Shown here in pieces: positions 23,936-32,655 of a DNA stretch of 64,000 bases (position 1 is the stretch's first letter; each line of letters begins with the position of its first letter). The stretch comes from Bacteroidota bacterium (lineage in GTDB: Bacteria > Bacteroidota > Bacteroidia > Chitinophagales > Chitinophagaceae). Under the pieces are notes generated by a model that saw only the letters and a program-made list of their open reading frames with translations, did no database searches and was not told the origin of the DNA. The stretch covers positions 10,908 to 74,907 of the forward strand of contig JAEYQO010000039.1 in assembly GCA_023409975.1 (NCBI GenBank). The letters are read 5' to 3'. The translations under genes were made by a program, and so were the position numbers.

Positions 23936-24631
23936 ATGCATCCAATTCTCCTGCTTCATGGCGCTATCGGGTCTTCGGACCAGCTTAGGCCGCTCAAAAA
24001 CAAGCTGGCATCTGATTTTCAGATTATTGAATTCAATTTTCCCGGACACGGTGGGGGCGCATTGCCCAATGAGGGCTTCACCATTCCATTATTTGCCCAG
24101 TCTGTGCTGGAATTTCTGAAAGAGCAGAACCTGGACAAGGTGCATATTGTGGGGTATAGCATGGGAGGATACGTGGGTGCCTACCTCGCCCGACACTATC
24201 CGGAACGGGTAGCCAGGCTTGCCACCCTGGCTACCAAATTCTTTTGGGATTCTGCAACTTCAGCTAAAGAAATCAAAATGCTGGATGCAGAAAAGATCCG
24301 GGAAAAGCTACCACATTTCGCCGAAGCGCTGGCGAATCGTCATGCACCAACGGACTGGAAGCAGGTACTGGAATATACGGCATCCATGCTACATGGGATG
24401 GGGGAGAACAATCCCTTAAAACCGGAAGATCTCAAAGAAATCCAAAATGAAGTTTTGTTGTTACTCGGAGATAGAGACCGAATGGTAACATTGGAAGAAA
24501 CTGTTGCCACCTATCAATCGTTACCCCACGGACAAATGGGTATTCTTCCGGCAACTCCGCATCCTGTAGAGCAGGTAAATCTGGATGCCTGGGCATTTCT
24601 TGTTGCACAATTTCTCGGTAAAAGCATCTGA
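23936..24631 (+). CDS. Alpha/beta-fold hydrolase
   Basis: 231 aa from the ATG at 23936 (MHPILLLHGAIGSSDQL); upstream frame extends into the symporter gene and is rejected. Triad elements: nucleophile elbow GYSMGG, acid in LGDRDRMV, and His in TPHPVEQV. HGAIG forms the oxyanion-loop HG motif. Resembles MenH/BioH-like single-domain hydrolases, but no pathway genes neighbour it. Same strand and 35 bp from the symporter, so a shared transcript is likely. Confidence 0.85.
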   Translation: MHPILLLHGAIGSSDQLRPLKNKLASDFQIIEFNFPGHGGGALPNEGFTIPLFAQSVLEFLKEQNLDKVHIVGYSMGGYVGAYLARHYPERVARLATLATKFFWDSATSAKEIKMLDAEKIREKLPHFAEALANRHAPTDWKQVLEYTASMLHGMGENNPLKPEDLKEIQNEVLLLLGDRDRMVTLEETVATYQSLPHGQMGILPATPHPVEQVNLDAWAFLVAQFLGKSI

Positions 24632-24681
24632 AATTGCTTCGCCCGCTGGCATAACCTTTTTCCGCTTTTTGAAAAAGATCC

Positions 24682-26679
24682 ATGGGGGGCAGGTCATCCA
24701 GAGAGCTTGAAAAAATCCTGAAGAAAGGAATAAAAGCCAGATTCCCACAGCAACTCAGCCCAATGCTGGCGACGCTTGCTGAATTACCACAGAAAGATGA
24801 TGATTGGACCTATGAAGTAAAATGGGATGGTTATCGGGCACTGGCATTCATCACCAGTAATGGGGTAGAACTGCGATCCAGAAACGATAAATCCTTCAAT
24901 GAGAAATTTTATCCTATTGTGTCTGCACTTCAGAATTGGAGTCATGAGGGGGTTCTGGACGGGGAGCTGGTCGTAGTCGATGAAAATGGGATGGCTGATT
25001 TTGGAGCACTGCAAAACTGGCGAAGTGAGGCTGACGGAGCGTTGATTTACTATGTTTTTGACCTACTATGGCTGGACGGATACGATTTGTCAGAACTTCC
25101 CCTTGCGGAACGCAGAGTGCTACTGAGCAAATGCCTACCCAGGAGAGAGGACATCAGATATAGCGAGCCACTCGAAGCAACAGGAAAAGAGGCTTTTGAT
25201 CTTGTTAGCAAAATCGGTCTGGAGGGTTTGATTGCTAAGAGATCCCAAAGCATTTATCAGGCTGGCGCACGGTCGAAAGACTGGCTAAAAGTTAAAACAG
25301 AGAACCGACAGGAAGTGGTCATCGGTGGATACACCAGAAATGAAGGAACCAGCAAGTTGTTTAGCTCTTTACTGGTGGGAGTTTATGATGGTAAAAAGCT
25401 GGTTTATACGGGTAAAGTTGGAACAGGTTTCAATGTAAAGATGCAACGTCAGCTACTTAGTCAGTTCAAGTCACTGGAGACAGATACCTGCCCCTTTTAC
25501 AATCCACCGGATATTAACCAGGCTTCCAGGTTTCGGCCTAATCCTCCTACGGCGGTAGCAACCTGGCTGGAACCGAAACTGGTTTGTGAGGTGAACTACA
25601 GAGAACTGACCTCCGACGGCGTCATGCGTCATCCATCTTTCCAGGGTATGAGAGCGGACAAGAACCCTGAAACGATAATGCTGGAGACAAAGCCGGCAAC
25701 TAAGCCGGCAGCAAACAGGCTCACGAAGCCGCAAACCAGGAAAGAAAGAAAAACCCTCCTGAATCCTTCTGAAGAAACCCAGGTGAAAAGGATCAACGGC
25801 AATGAGTTGAAGTTTACAAATCTGAGTAAGCTGTTCTGGCCGGAAGAAGGTGTGGCAAAACGGGATATGATCAATTACTATTATCAGGTTGCGCCCTATA
25901 TTCTTCCCTATCTAAAGGATCGTCCGCTGACACTGAACCGCCATCCAAACGGGATCAAGGGTAAAAGCTTTTATCAAAAGGATGTAAAGGGAAAGGCCCC
26001 CTCCTGGATCGAAACAATGCCCTATTTCAGTGAAGCTGACGACAGGGAGAAAGAGTTCTTAGTCTGTACAAACGAAGCCAGTCTGTTATATGTAGCGGCT
26101 CTGGGATGTATAGAGATGAACCCCTGGAGTAGTCGCAGGCAGTCGCCCGATCATCCGGACTGGTGTATAATCGATCTGGATCCTGATGGAAATCCATTTG
26201 AAGAAGTTATTGAGACTGCGCAGGTTACCCATCGTATTCTTGAGGCACTGAAACTGCCTTCGGTTTGTAAAACCTCTGGTTCTACAGGTTTGCATATTTA
26301 TATTCCGCTCGGTGCTAAATATACCTACGAGGATTCAAAGGAGTTCGGTAGAAAATTGGTGAAACTTGTACACGCAGAACTTCCGGAATTTACAAGTATT
26401 GAGCGGCTTACATCCAAAAGAAAAGGTAAAGTTTATCTCGATTTCCTGCAAAATCGACCACAGGCGACCGTTGCAGGAGTATATTCTCTTCGTCCCAAAC
26501 CCGGTGCCACTGTCTCCATGCCACTCTTTTGGGAAGAGGTGAAGAAAGGATTGAAGATGAAAGACTTCACCATCTTCAATGCCGTTTCCAGAATCAGGGA
26601 AACAGGAGATCTTTTTAAGCCTGTTCTGGGGAAAGGGATCGATCTGAAAAAAGCTGAAGCGCGTTTATCAGAATTTTGA
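24682..26679 (+). CDS. ligD: DNA ligase D, LIG-POL form lacking phosphoesterase domain
   Basis: 665 aa. Ligase domain first: nucleotidyl-lysine motif YEVKWDGYRA (K47), then DGELVVVD, GLIAKRS, KDWLKVK and an OB-fold ending near residue 320. A basic, proline-rich linker (about 325-370) follows, then the primase-polymerase domain with metal motif IDLDPDG (D498/D500), SGSTGLHIYIP and LDFLQNRPQATV. LigD performs end-joining of double-strand breaks with Ku. The N-terminal 3'-phosphoesterase (PE) domain seen in many LigDs is absent; only about 20 residues precede the ligase. No ku gene is in the window. Confidence 0.92.
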   Translation: MGGRSSRELEKILKKGIKARFPQQLSPMLATLAELPQKDDDWTYEVKWDGYRALAFITSNGVELRSRNDKSFNEKFYPIVSALQNWSHEGVLDGELVVVDENGMADFGALQNWRSEADGALIYYVFDLLWLDGYDLSELPLAERRVLLSKCLPRREDIRYSEPLEATGKEAFDLVSKIGLEGLIAKRSQSIYQAGARSKDWLKVKTENRQEVVIGGYTRNEGTSKLFSSLLVGVYDGKKLVYTGKVGTGFNVKMQRQLLSQFKSLETDTCPFYNPPDINQASRFRPNPPTAVATWLEPKLVCEVNYRELTSDGVMRHPSFQGMRADKNPETIMLETKPATKPAANRLTKPQTRKERKTLLNPSEETQVKRINGNELKFTNLSKLFWPEEGVAKRDMINYYYQVAPYILPYLKDRPLTLNRHPNGIKGKSFYQKDVKGKAPSWIETMPYFSEADDREKEFLVCTNEASLLYVAALGCIEMNPWSSRRQSPDHPDWCIIDLDPDGNPFEEVIETAQVTHRILEALKLPSVCKTSGSTGLHIYIPLGAKYTYEDSKEFGRKLVKLVHAELPEFTSIERLTSKRKGKVYLDFLQNRPQATVAGVYSLRPKPGATVSMPLFWEEVKKGLKMKDFTIFNAVSRIRETGDLFKPVLGKGIDLKKAEARLSEF

Positions 26680-26706
26680 TGGAATGTCTTTTTTGTATAG
26701 ACCATT

Positions 26707-27177
26707 ATGGACATAGGTATGGTTATCATCCTTCTGATTGCTGCGGGTCTGGTAGTATTTCTGCTAACCTGGATCTTCGGTACACCAAAGCTTACCCATG
26801 CCGGCGCTGTGGTTCGAAGAGGCGCACCTGGTAGCTACCAGTATTTGCTCGTGAGTCCTAAGGGTGGAGGCGATAAATGGGTGATTCCCAAAGGAACCAT
26901 AGAGCCCGGTGAAGATGCTGAAAGTTCGGCACTCCGGGAGCTTCATGAGGAGGCTGGCGTCAGAGGCAGTATTATCGGCGATCTGGGAGTTCATGAAGTT
27001 TATAAGTGGGGCTTTAAAAAGATCCTTGTTCACTACTTCCTGGTCTTGCCAATAGATGCTGAGGGAAGAAGTAAGGAACACCGCAAGAAAATCTGGCTCA
27101 GCTACAAAGAAGCGCTACAGGTAAATATGCCGAATGCTCTAAAATCTGTTCTTGCTGAAGCCAGCAGGCATACCTGA
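26707..27177 (+). CDS. Nudix hydrolase with N-terminal membrane helix
   Basis: 156 aa. A hydrophobic helix (MVIILLIAAGLVVFLLTWIF, residues 5-24) precedes the Nudix domain, whose box is complete: GTIEPGEDAESSAL then RELHEEAGV. The domain opening HAGAVVRRG and the phosphate-rich substrate class (diphosphate linked to another moiety) are typical of DIPP/Ap4A-type Nudix proteins. A membrane-anchored Nudix is unusual but plausible; alternatively translation starts later, though no ATG is available before the domain. 28 bp after ligD, probably cotranscribed. Confidence 0.87.
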   Translation: MDIGMVIILLIAAGLVVFLLTWIFGTPKLTHAGAVVRRGAPGSYQYLLVSPKGGGDKWVIPKGTIEPGEDAESSALRELHEEAGVRGSIIGDLGVHEVYKWGFKKILVHYFLVLPIDAEGRSKEHRKKIWLSYKEALQVNMPNALKSVLAEASRHT

Positions 27178-27212
27178 GACTGGCTGCTTTTTTCCTAATT
27201 TGTGCCGGATTT

Positions 27213-28328
27213 ATGGCAGATCAGAAAATTGGAATTTTAGGAGGCGGACAGCTTGGAGCAATGCTCATGCGTTCCGCAATTGATTTCGGACTCAATATAG
27301 CTGTTTTAGATAAGGATCCGGGAGCCCCCTGTAACATGTACTGCGGAAACTTTACCACAGGAGACCTAAAGGACTTTAATGCAGTGATGGAGTTTGGCAA
27401 GTTATTGGATCTTATTACTATAGAAATTGAGGCAGTGAATACTGATGCATTGGCAGCCCTTGAGCAAAGCGGTGTAAAGGTATTCCCATCACCCGCTATA
27501 ATAACAATGGTTCAGGACAAATACCTTCAGAAACAAAAACTGCAGGCGCTCGGCATGCCAACTGCACAGGCAGTGTATGTTGGAAGCAAAGCAGAGCTTA
27601 AAGACAAGATCAGCACATACCCGGCAGTTTTAAAGCTTTGCCGTGAGGGATATGATGGTCGGGGAGTCATGATTCTGAAGTCTGAAGAAGATCTTAGTAA
27701 TGCTTTCGAAGCTCCATCTATTCTGGAGGAAGCCGTAGATATTGAACAGGAAATATCCGTTATCGTAGCTCGAAACACTCAGGGTGAACTTAAAACCTAT
27801 GATCCTGTGGCTATGGTATTCGACAGTAATGCCAATGTTCTGGCATATCAACTGGCACCTGCGGCAATTCCTTCTGCACTGGCAGAACAGGCAAAATCTC
27901 TCGCTACACGCATAGCAGAGGGGCTGGAACTGGTGGGGATACTTGCTGTCGAAATGTTCTTGACGAAAGAGGGGAAGCTACTGGTAAATGAGTTGGCCCC
28001 ACGCCCACATAATAGTGGACACCACAGCATTGAAGGATGTGTAACCTCACAATTTGAACAACATCTGAGAGCTATCACAGGGTTGCCTCTGGGCGCTACC
28101 GAGATCACCCGGCCTACTGTCATGGTAAATCTTCTCGGGAATGAGGCTTTGTCAGGAGGGGTTGCCGGACTTCAGAAGATGTTGGAGATGGATGGTGTTC
28201 ATCTACATTGGTATGGAAAGACCTGGCGTCCTGGAAGAAAACTCGGTCATGTGACAATTACGGGAGATACCATTGAAGAAGCGCAGAATAAATCATTAAT
28301 CATACGTAAACTAATTGAGAATGAATAA
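27213..28328 (+). CDS. purK: 5-(carboxyamino)imidazole ribonucleotide synthase PurK
   Basis: ATP-grasp enzyme of 371 aa converting AIR, ATP and bicarbonate to N5-CAIR in de novo purine synthesis. Seen: N-terminal [17 protein letters not shown] dinucleotide-like loop, ATP-grasp segment [15 protein letters not shown], and [18 protein letters not shown], the most diagnostic PurK motif. Its end overlaps purE by 8 bp, so N5-CAIR is passed to the coupled mutase gene. Start ATG at 27213; a near-consensus -7 box lies 15-20 bp before it. Confidence 0.96.
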   Translation: MADQKIGILGGGQLGAMLMRSAIDFGLNIAVLDKDPGAPCNMYCGNFTTGDLKDFNAVMEFGKLLDLITIEIEAVNTDALAALEQSGVKVFPSPAIITMVQDKYLQKQKLQALGMPTAQAVYVGSKAELKDKISTYPAVLKLCREGYDGRGVMILKSEEDLSNAFEAPSILEEAVDIEQEISVIVARNTQGELKTYDPVAMVFDSNANVLAYQLAPAAIPSALAEQAKSLATRIAEGLELVGILAVEMFLTKEGKLLVNELAPRPHNSGHHSIEGCVTSQFEQHLRAITGLPLGATEITRPTVMVNLLGNEALSGGVAGLQKMLEMDGVHLHWYGKTWRPGRKLGHVTITGDTIEEAQNKSLIIRKLIENE

Positions 28329-28818
28329 TCCGGTAGTGGGGATCATTATGGGTAGCAGTTCTGACGCGGCGGTAATGCAGCCCGCAGCAGAGATCCTTGA
28401 GAAGTTTGGTGTTGCCGTTGAATTTACTGTAGTGTCGGCTCACAGAAGCCCGCAATTGATGTTTGAATACGCTTCAGGTGCCGCAGCACGCGGTTTGAAA
28501 GTGATTATTGCCGGTGCTGGTGGTGCCGCTCATCTACCCGGTATGGTGGCTTCCCTGACAACACTTCCTGTAATAGGAGTGCCGGTAAAATCATCGAATT
28601 CTATTGATGGTTGGGATTCCGTTTTATCCATACTCCAGATGCCTAATGGTGTTCCTGTGGCCACAGTAGCTTTGAATGCAGCTCTTAATGCAGGAATACT
28701 GGCAGCACAGATGCTGGCCATACACGACGTTAGACTTACAAAACAACTAGAGGAGTTCAAAGAAGCAAACCTGACGAAGGTGCATGCCATGCGCGATGAG
28801 CTTGCAGGGAAGCAGTAG
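28321..28818 (+). CDS. purE: N5-CAIR mutase PurE
   Basis: 165 aa from the ATG at 28321 (a TTG two codons earlier is also in frame). PurE moves the carboxyl group from N5 to C4, giving CAIR. Motifs [32 protein letters not shown] and [15 protein letters not shown] are characteristic of class I PurE. Overlaps the purK stop, forming a standard purKE operon (order K then E, the reverse of E. coli). Confidence 0.96.
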   Translation: MNNPVVGIIMGSSSDAAVMQPAAEILEKFGVAVEFTVVSAHRSPQLMFEYASGAAARGLKVIIAGAGGAAHLPGMVASLTTLPVIGVPVKSSNSIDGWDSVLSILQMPNGVPVATVALNAALNAGILAAQMLAIHDVRLTKQLEEFKEANLTKVHAMRDELAGKQ

Positions 28819-28891
28819 GGTTGAATGATAACTTCTTACGCAATCAGAGAAAGCATATTTCAGAAAAACTAAATTCAGAACGAACCTTTAT

Positions 28892-28899
28892 TATTTTTG
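28892..28899 (+). promoter_or_regulatory. -7 promoter element for DUF4397 lipoprotein (TATTTTTG)
   Basis: Perfect consensus, 20 bp before the start. Confidence 0.6.
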
Positions 28900-28919
28900 T
28901 TTAAACAAATCAACCGTAT

Positions 28920-29612
28920 ATGATGAAGAAGCTTTACGCTGTCGCTATGGCGGCTCTTTTATTTGCCGTTTCCTGCAGTAAGGACGAAGAGAACCCAACT
29001 CCATCTGCTCCACAGACAAGGATTATGTTTGCGCATACCACGATCTCAGTAGATACGATCAGGATCCTGGTAAATGATACGCCTTTGGTAGGAACTGCGG
29101 TTATTCCATACGCCGGAAATACTGGTTATGTTGCCATGAATCCGGGGAGTAAGAAAATAGCTTTTACGCTTGCGAATAATTTGCCGCTCACTGACACCAC
29201 TGTTAATCTTTCTGCTGACCAGGCTTATTCCATGTTTTCAACTGGAACTGTCATAAATGTTCAGAAGATGATCATTCAGGATGATCTATCTGCTCCGAAA
29301 GCAGGACACGCCAAAGTGCGTTTCGTAAACATGAGCGTTGATACGTTTAGCTATAATGCTTTTGTGGGTGCAGGTGATACCGCAGAACTGGGTACAAACA
29401 TTATGCATAAAGGCTTTACTGGCTTCAGCGAGTTTGTGGCGGGTTCCTATAACCTTCAGATGGAAAGAGTGAAGGACTCTGGTCCGGCTGATATTGTGCA
29501 GATTCCTAACTATCAATTAGCATCCGGTAAGATCTATACAATTCTGCTATCCGGTAGTATGACTGTTCAGGGGGCTGGTGAAAGATCTGCAAAAGTGATA
29601 CTGCACAATTAA
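28920..29612 (+). CDS. DUF4397-domain surface-type lipoprotein
   Basis: 230 aa, lipoprotein signal peptide with lipobox AVSC (C at residue 19). The mature N-terminus CSKDEEN resembles the acidic lipoprotein export signal reported for surface-exposed lipoproteins of Flavobacteriia, so surface display is possible (inference). Two DUF4397-like beta-sandwich repeats can be seen: IMFAHTTISVDTIRILVNDT and KVRFVNMSVDTFSYNAFVG, the typical 'R/KVRFVN-S-D' opening. Function of DUF4397 unknown; common in Bacteroidota. Two adjacent ATGs (28920, 28923). Monocistronic with terminator after it. Confidence 0.87.
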   Translation: MMKKLYAVAMAALLFAVSCSKDEENPTPSAPQTRIMFAHTTISVDTIRILVNDTPLVGTAVIPYAGNTGYVAMNPGSKKIAFTLANNLPLTDTTVNLSADQAYSMFSTGTVINVQKMIIQDDLSAPKAGHAKVRFVNMSVDTFSYNAFVGAGDTAELGTNIMHKGFTGFSEFVAGSYNLQMERVKDSGPADIVQIPNYQLASGKIYTILLSGSMTVQGAGERSAKVILHN

Positions 29613-29651
29613 ATTCATATTTGACAAACAACAGTCATCAACTGAAATGCA

Positions 29652-29690
29652 AACAGGGCTCGACCTTCTGGTCCAGCCCTGTTGGTTTTT
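29652..29690 (+). terminator. Terminator after DUF4397 gene
   Basis: AACAGGGCT pairs with AGCCCTGTT, then GGTTTTT. Confidence 0.85.
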
Positions 29691-29787
29691 AACCGGAGCT
29701 TGTCACTGCACAGCCTTCCACCGCTGAAAGGGAAGCACACCCCGGTCTTCACACCATAGTAAAAAATAGCATGCCAGCTTTTCTACG

Positions 29788-29815
29788 TTGAACGCGGGCT
29801 TCTTGATTATTTTTG
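29788..29815 (+). promoter_or_regulatory. Promoter of trmH (TTG-17-TATTTTTG)
   Basis: -33 TTG at 29788-29790, 17-bp spacer, perfect -7 box at 29808-29815. The -7 box overlaps the alternative TTG start at 29813. Confidence 0.7.
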
Positions 29816-29824
29816 CTGGTCATT

Positions 29825-30436
29825 ATGACTCCGGAACGAACCTCACGCATATTGGAAGTACTGAAGCACCGTCAGCCCGATCTTACAGTTGTCCTGGAAA
29901 ATGTACATGATCCGCATAATATTTCGGCCGTAATGCGCACCTGCGATTCAGTGGGTGTCCAGGAAGTCTATATACTGAACACCAAAATTGCAAAACATAA
30001 GAAGTTCGGTAGCAAGAGTTCTGCGAGTGCGGCTTCCTGGTTGACGATCCACCAGTTTGATAACGCCGGAGCATGTTTTGATGCTATCCGACAGAAATTC
30101 GACAAGATCTATGCAACTCATCTGGGTGTCAGTTCTTCCTCCCTGTATGAGTTAAATCTGACAGAACGGGTCGCTCTGGTTTTCGGCAACGAACATGCTG
30201 GTGTATCTGAAGATGTTTTACAGTTGTGTGATGGCAACTTTATCATTCCCCAGGTAGGAATGGTGAAATCTCTCAACATTTCTGTTGCTTGTGCTGTTAG
30301 TCTGTATGAAGGTTTCAGACAACGTCAGTCTGCCGGGTTCTATGAAGGCGTACCGCGTCTTTCCGAAGCTGACAGGATGGAATTGCAGAAGGATTGGGGT
30401 TTAGTTGATGCCGCTACAGATCCACCTGAAAAATAA
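29825..30436 (+). CDS. trmH: tRNA (guanosine-2'-O-)-methyltransferase TrmH
   Basis: 203 aa from the ATG at 29825. Opening MTPERTSRILEVLKHRQPDL followed by TVVLENVHDPHNISAVMRTC is the signature of TrmH, which methylates G18 of tRNA. SPOUT motifs 2 and 3 are VALVFGNEHAGVSED and FIIPQVGMVKSLNISVACAV. The frame extending to 29813 begins inside the promoter and is rejected. Convergent with the sigma factor gene; a bidirectional hairpin lies between. Paralogous to the minimal SpoU protein at 15265. Confidence 0.92.
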   Translation: MTPERTSRILEVLKHRQPDLTVVLENVHDPHNISAVMRTCDSVGVQEVYILNTKIAKHKKFGSKSSASAASWLTIHQFDNAGACFDAIRQKFDKIYATHLGVSSSSLYELNLTERVALVFGNEHAGVSEDVLQLCDGNFIIPQVGMVKSLNISVACAVSLYEGFRQRQSAGFYEGVPRLSEADRMELQKDWGLVDAATDPPEK

Positions 30437-30470
30437 CAAAGCTGGCGAACGCCAGCTTTGTTAAAAATTC
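30437..30470. terminator. Bidirectional terminator between trmH and sigma factor gene
   Basis: AAAGCTGGC-GAAC-GCCAGCTTT style hairpin (30438-30459), T-rich on both sides when read on either strand. Confidence 0.75.
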
Positions 30471-30481
30471 TTTGAGTAAAA

Positions 30482-31357
30482 TCAATTTCCTAGATAAGTC
30501 TTTAATAATGAACACCTGTTCGTTGCGCGCAGCTTTGTAATGGCTTTGTCTTTGATCTGGCGAACGCGTTCTCTTGTGAGCGAGAATTTTTCTCCGATAT
30601 CTTCCAGGCTCATAGGGTGTTCAACACCGATACCGAAATATAGCTTGATAACATCTCTCTGACGATCGGTAAGCGTGCTCAGAGAGCGTTCAATCTCGCA
30701 GCGTAATGAGTCATAGTGGGCGAGATCCGTATCTGCGCAGTCTGCATTAGGATTTTCCAGAACGTCCAGCAGGCTGTTGTCTTCACTGTCTGCAAACGGG
30801 GCATCAACGGATACGTGTCGCGCCGCAACTCCGAGGGTGGTCTCCACTTCCTCCGTTCCAATTTCCAGAATTTCCGCGAGCTCCTCAGTAGAAGGCTCCC
30901 TTTCAAACTCCTGTTCCAGCTGGGAATAAGCCTTACTGATCTTGTTGGAAAGGCCCACTTTGTTCAATGGCAGGCGTACGATCCTGGATTGTTCGGCCAA
31001 TGCCTGCAGGATTGATTGACGGATCCACCATACTGCGTAAGAGATGAACTTAAATCCTCTGGTTTCATCAAATCTCTGGGCTGCTTTGATCAGGCCCAGG
31101 TTTCCTTCGTTAATCAGGTCACTTAAGGAAAGGCCCTGATTCTGATACTGCTTCGCTACTGAAACCACAAAACGCAAATTGGCTTTGGTGAGCTTCTCGA
31201 GCGCTCGCTGATCACCCTGTTTGATCCGGATGGCAAGTTGTACTTCCTCCTCCGGTGTAATCAGGTCTACTTTACCAATCTCCTGCAGATACTTCTCAAG
31301 GGACTGGCTCTCACGATTCGTTATAGATTTCGTGATCTTTAGCTGACGCATTGACAT
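30482..31357 (-). CDS. rpoD: RNA polymerase sigma-70 factor, primary type (RpoD/SigA)
   Basis: 291 aa, the short Bacteroidota form without region 1.1. It starts [20 protein letters not shown], has region 2 [20 protein letters not shown] and the -10 recognition block [20 protein letters not shown], and ends with region 4.2 ([20 protein letters not shown]). It directs housekeeping transcription at TAnnTTTG promoters. Region 3 reads [14 protein letters not shown] where, from memory, most orthologs read VGSLNKI; with several other substitutions near the C-terminus this may be a paralogous primary-like factor rather than the main one. 72-nt leader after a good promoter. Confidence 0.9.
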   Translation of the reverse strand: MSMRQLKITKSITNRESQSLEKYLQEIGKVDLITPEEEVQLAIRIKQGDQRALEKLTKANLRFVVSVAKQYQNQGLSLSDLINEGNLGLIKAAQRFDETRGFKFISYAVWWIRQSILQALAEQSRIVRLPLNKVGLSNKISKAYSQLEQEFEREPSTEELAEILEIGTEEVETTLGVAARHVSVDAPFADSEDNSLLDVLENPNADCADTDLAHYDSLRCEIERSLSTLTDRQRDVIKLYFGIGVEHPMSLEDIGEKFSLTRERVRQIKDKAITKLRATNRCSLLKTYLGN

Positions 31358-31428
31358 AGAAGTGAATTTTTGTGTGTATTAATGAAGTGAACAGATGTTT
31401 TCAAAAGGGAAATGTGACATTGTTATGG

Positions 31429-31460
31429 CAAATCTAATGGCTGATGCAATTCAACCCAAA
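31429..31460 (-). promoter_or_regulatory. Promoter of the sigma factor gene (TTTG-20-TAGATTTG)
   Basis: On the minus strand, TTTG at 31460-31457, a 20-bp spacer, and -7 TAGATTTG at 31436-31429. One of the best consensus matches in the window. Confidence 0.75.
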
Positions 31461-31652
31461 TAAAATTAAGTATTTGTTAACACGTTTTTATCAAAGCTTT
31501 TAGACTATTTGAGCTACTATCCGCGCACCTCTGCCGAAAAACATCCCGAAAGTTGTGCTTGCAGTGGTACAAATAAATCCTAAAAAGATTTTGATTGTTC
31601 CTTTGTTTTTTTATTATTGCAGCCAGACAAAATAACCGTGAATACATCCGCG

Positions 31653-32033
31653 ATGAAGAAAAAAATCATGTACACCCTGGAGTTCCCAATTCGTTGCTCT
31701 CCGTCGATTCTTTACGAATTCCTCTCTACTCCCGTGGGTCTACAGGAATGGTTTGCAGACAAAGTCGATCAACGTGACAGTCATTTTTATTTCACCTGGA
31801 ACGGCGCTACAGATACCGCGGAAATGATAGAAGCGGTAGAAAATGAATATATCGTCTACCGTTGGGACTATTATGATGATGACGAGTTTTTTGAGTTCAG
31901 AATTGAGCAAAGTCCGGTAACCAATGAAACGATCCTTAAGATCACCGACTTTGGAGACAAAGGCGACCTGAAGGATGCTGAGCGGCTCTGGAATTCCCAG
32001 GTAAATGATCTCAAACACAGAATAGGTAGTTAG
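31653..32033 (+). CDS. START-like (SRPBCC) domain protein
   Basis: 126 aa from the ATG at 31653; a TTG at 31617 lies on a -7-like box (TATTATTG) and is rejected. The pattern of an initial strand EFPIRCSPSILYEFLSTPVG then LQEWFADKV fits the AHSA1/START-like family widespread in Bacteroidota. Such folds bind hydrophobic ligands or act as co-chaperones; no function can be assigned. Ends with a long helix (DAERLWNSQVNDLKHRIG). Own terminator follows. Confidence 0.8.
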   Translation: MKKKIMYTLEFPIRCSPSILYEFLSTPVGLQEWFADKVDQRDSHFYFTWNGATDTAEMIEAVENEYIVYRWDYYDDDEFFEFRIEQSPVTNETILKITDFGDKGDLKDAERLWNSQVNDLKHRIGS

Positions 32034-32053
32034 AGCTTAAACCGATAAAAACA

Positions 32054-32083
32054 AAAGGCGGTCCGATACCGGGCCGCCTTTTT
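32054..32083 (+). terminator. Terminator after START-like gene
   Basis: AAAGGCGG pairs with CCGCCTTT followed by T. It may also serve the convergent gene. Confidence 0.8.
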
Positions 32084-32104
32084 CAGATTCTTACCGTGCT
32101 TAGG

Positions 32105-32548
32105 CTACAGTCTGTTTTCGCTGATCTCCTTTAGCCTTTGAAGGGCCTTAGGCCACATTTCGTTCATCATGTTCTCCGACGTTTCCGCAACATCCAGTTC
32201 TATCGCCAGTTTGGTTTTACTGTCAACGGTCTTCAGCAGGTAATTTTCATGAGCGCCGGCCCAGGATTTCACCTTTTCACTATCCAGATTTTCTACGTTG
32301 TTCTCGATCATTCCCAGGTGTTCGATGGACATGTATTCATTGGGAACATTTTTAGCAATGCGGGCCACCATCCCTGAACCGCTTCCATCTAAAAATAAGA
32401 CCTTACTGCCTTCCTTCCAGTCTGTCTCTGCGTAGGAGTTTTCATTGAAAGCAGAAGTCCACTGCCTGTAGGTAGTGTCATCCCAAAGTGTCTGCCAGAC
32501 TACCTCGCGGGGAGCATCGATTAAAATTTCGTACTCAAGCTTCTTCAT
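32105..32548 (-). CDS. SRPBCC (AHSA1-like) domain protein
   Basis: 147 aa. The family opening YEILIDAPREVVWQTLWD then TTYRQWTSAF is typical of polyketide-cyclase/AHSA1 proteins, ending in a long C-terminal helix MMNEMWPKALQRLKEISENR. Likely cytosolic ligand binding; substrate unknown. Convergent to another SRPBCC gene at 31653, but the two are only distantly similar and need not be functionally linked. Confidence 0.8.
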   Translation of the reverse strand: MKKLEYEILIDAPREVVWQTLWDDTTYRQWTSAFNENSYAETDWKEGSKVLFLDGSGSGMVARIAKNVPNEYMSIEHLGMIENNVENLDSEKVKSWAGAHENYLLKTVDSKTKLAIELDVAETSENMMNEMWPKALQRLKEISENRL

Positions 32549-32655
32549 TTTGAAGGATTTTTAATGATTTGAACTCTTTCATCAAAATTACCGCTGCCAC
32601 CTTTCGGTGAACAGGTAGTAAAACGTCGTATTCAGGGTTTTTTGCGACAATTTCA

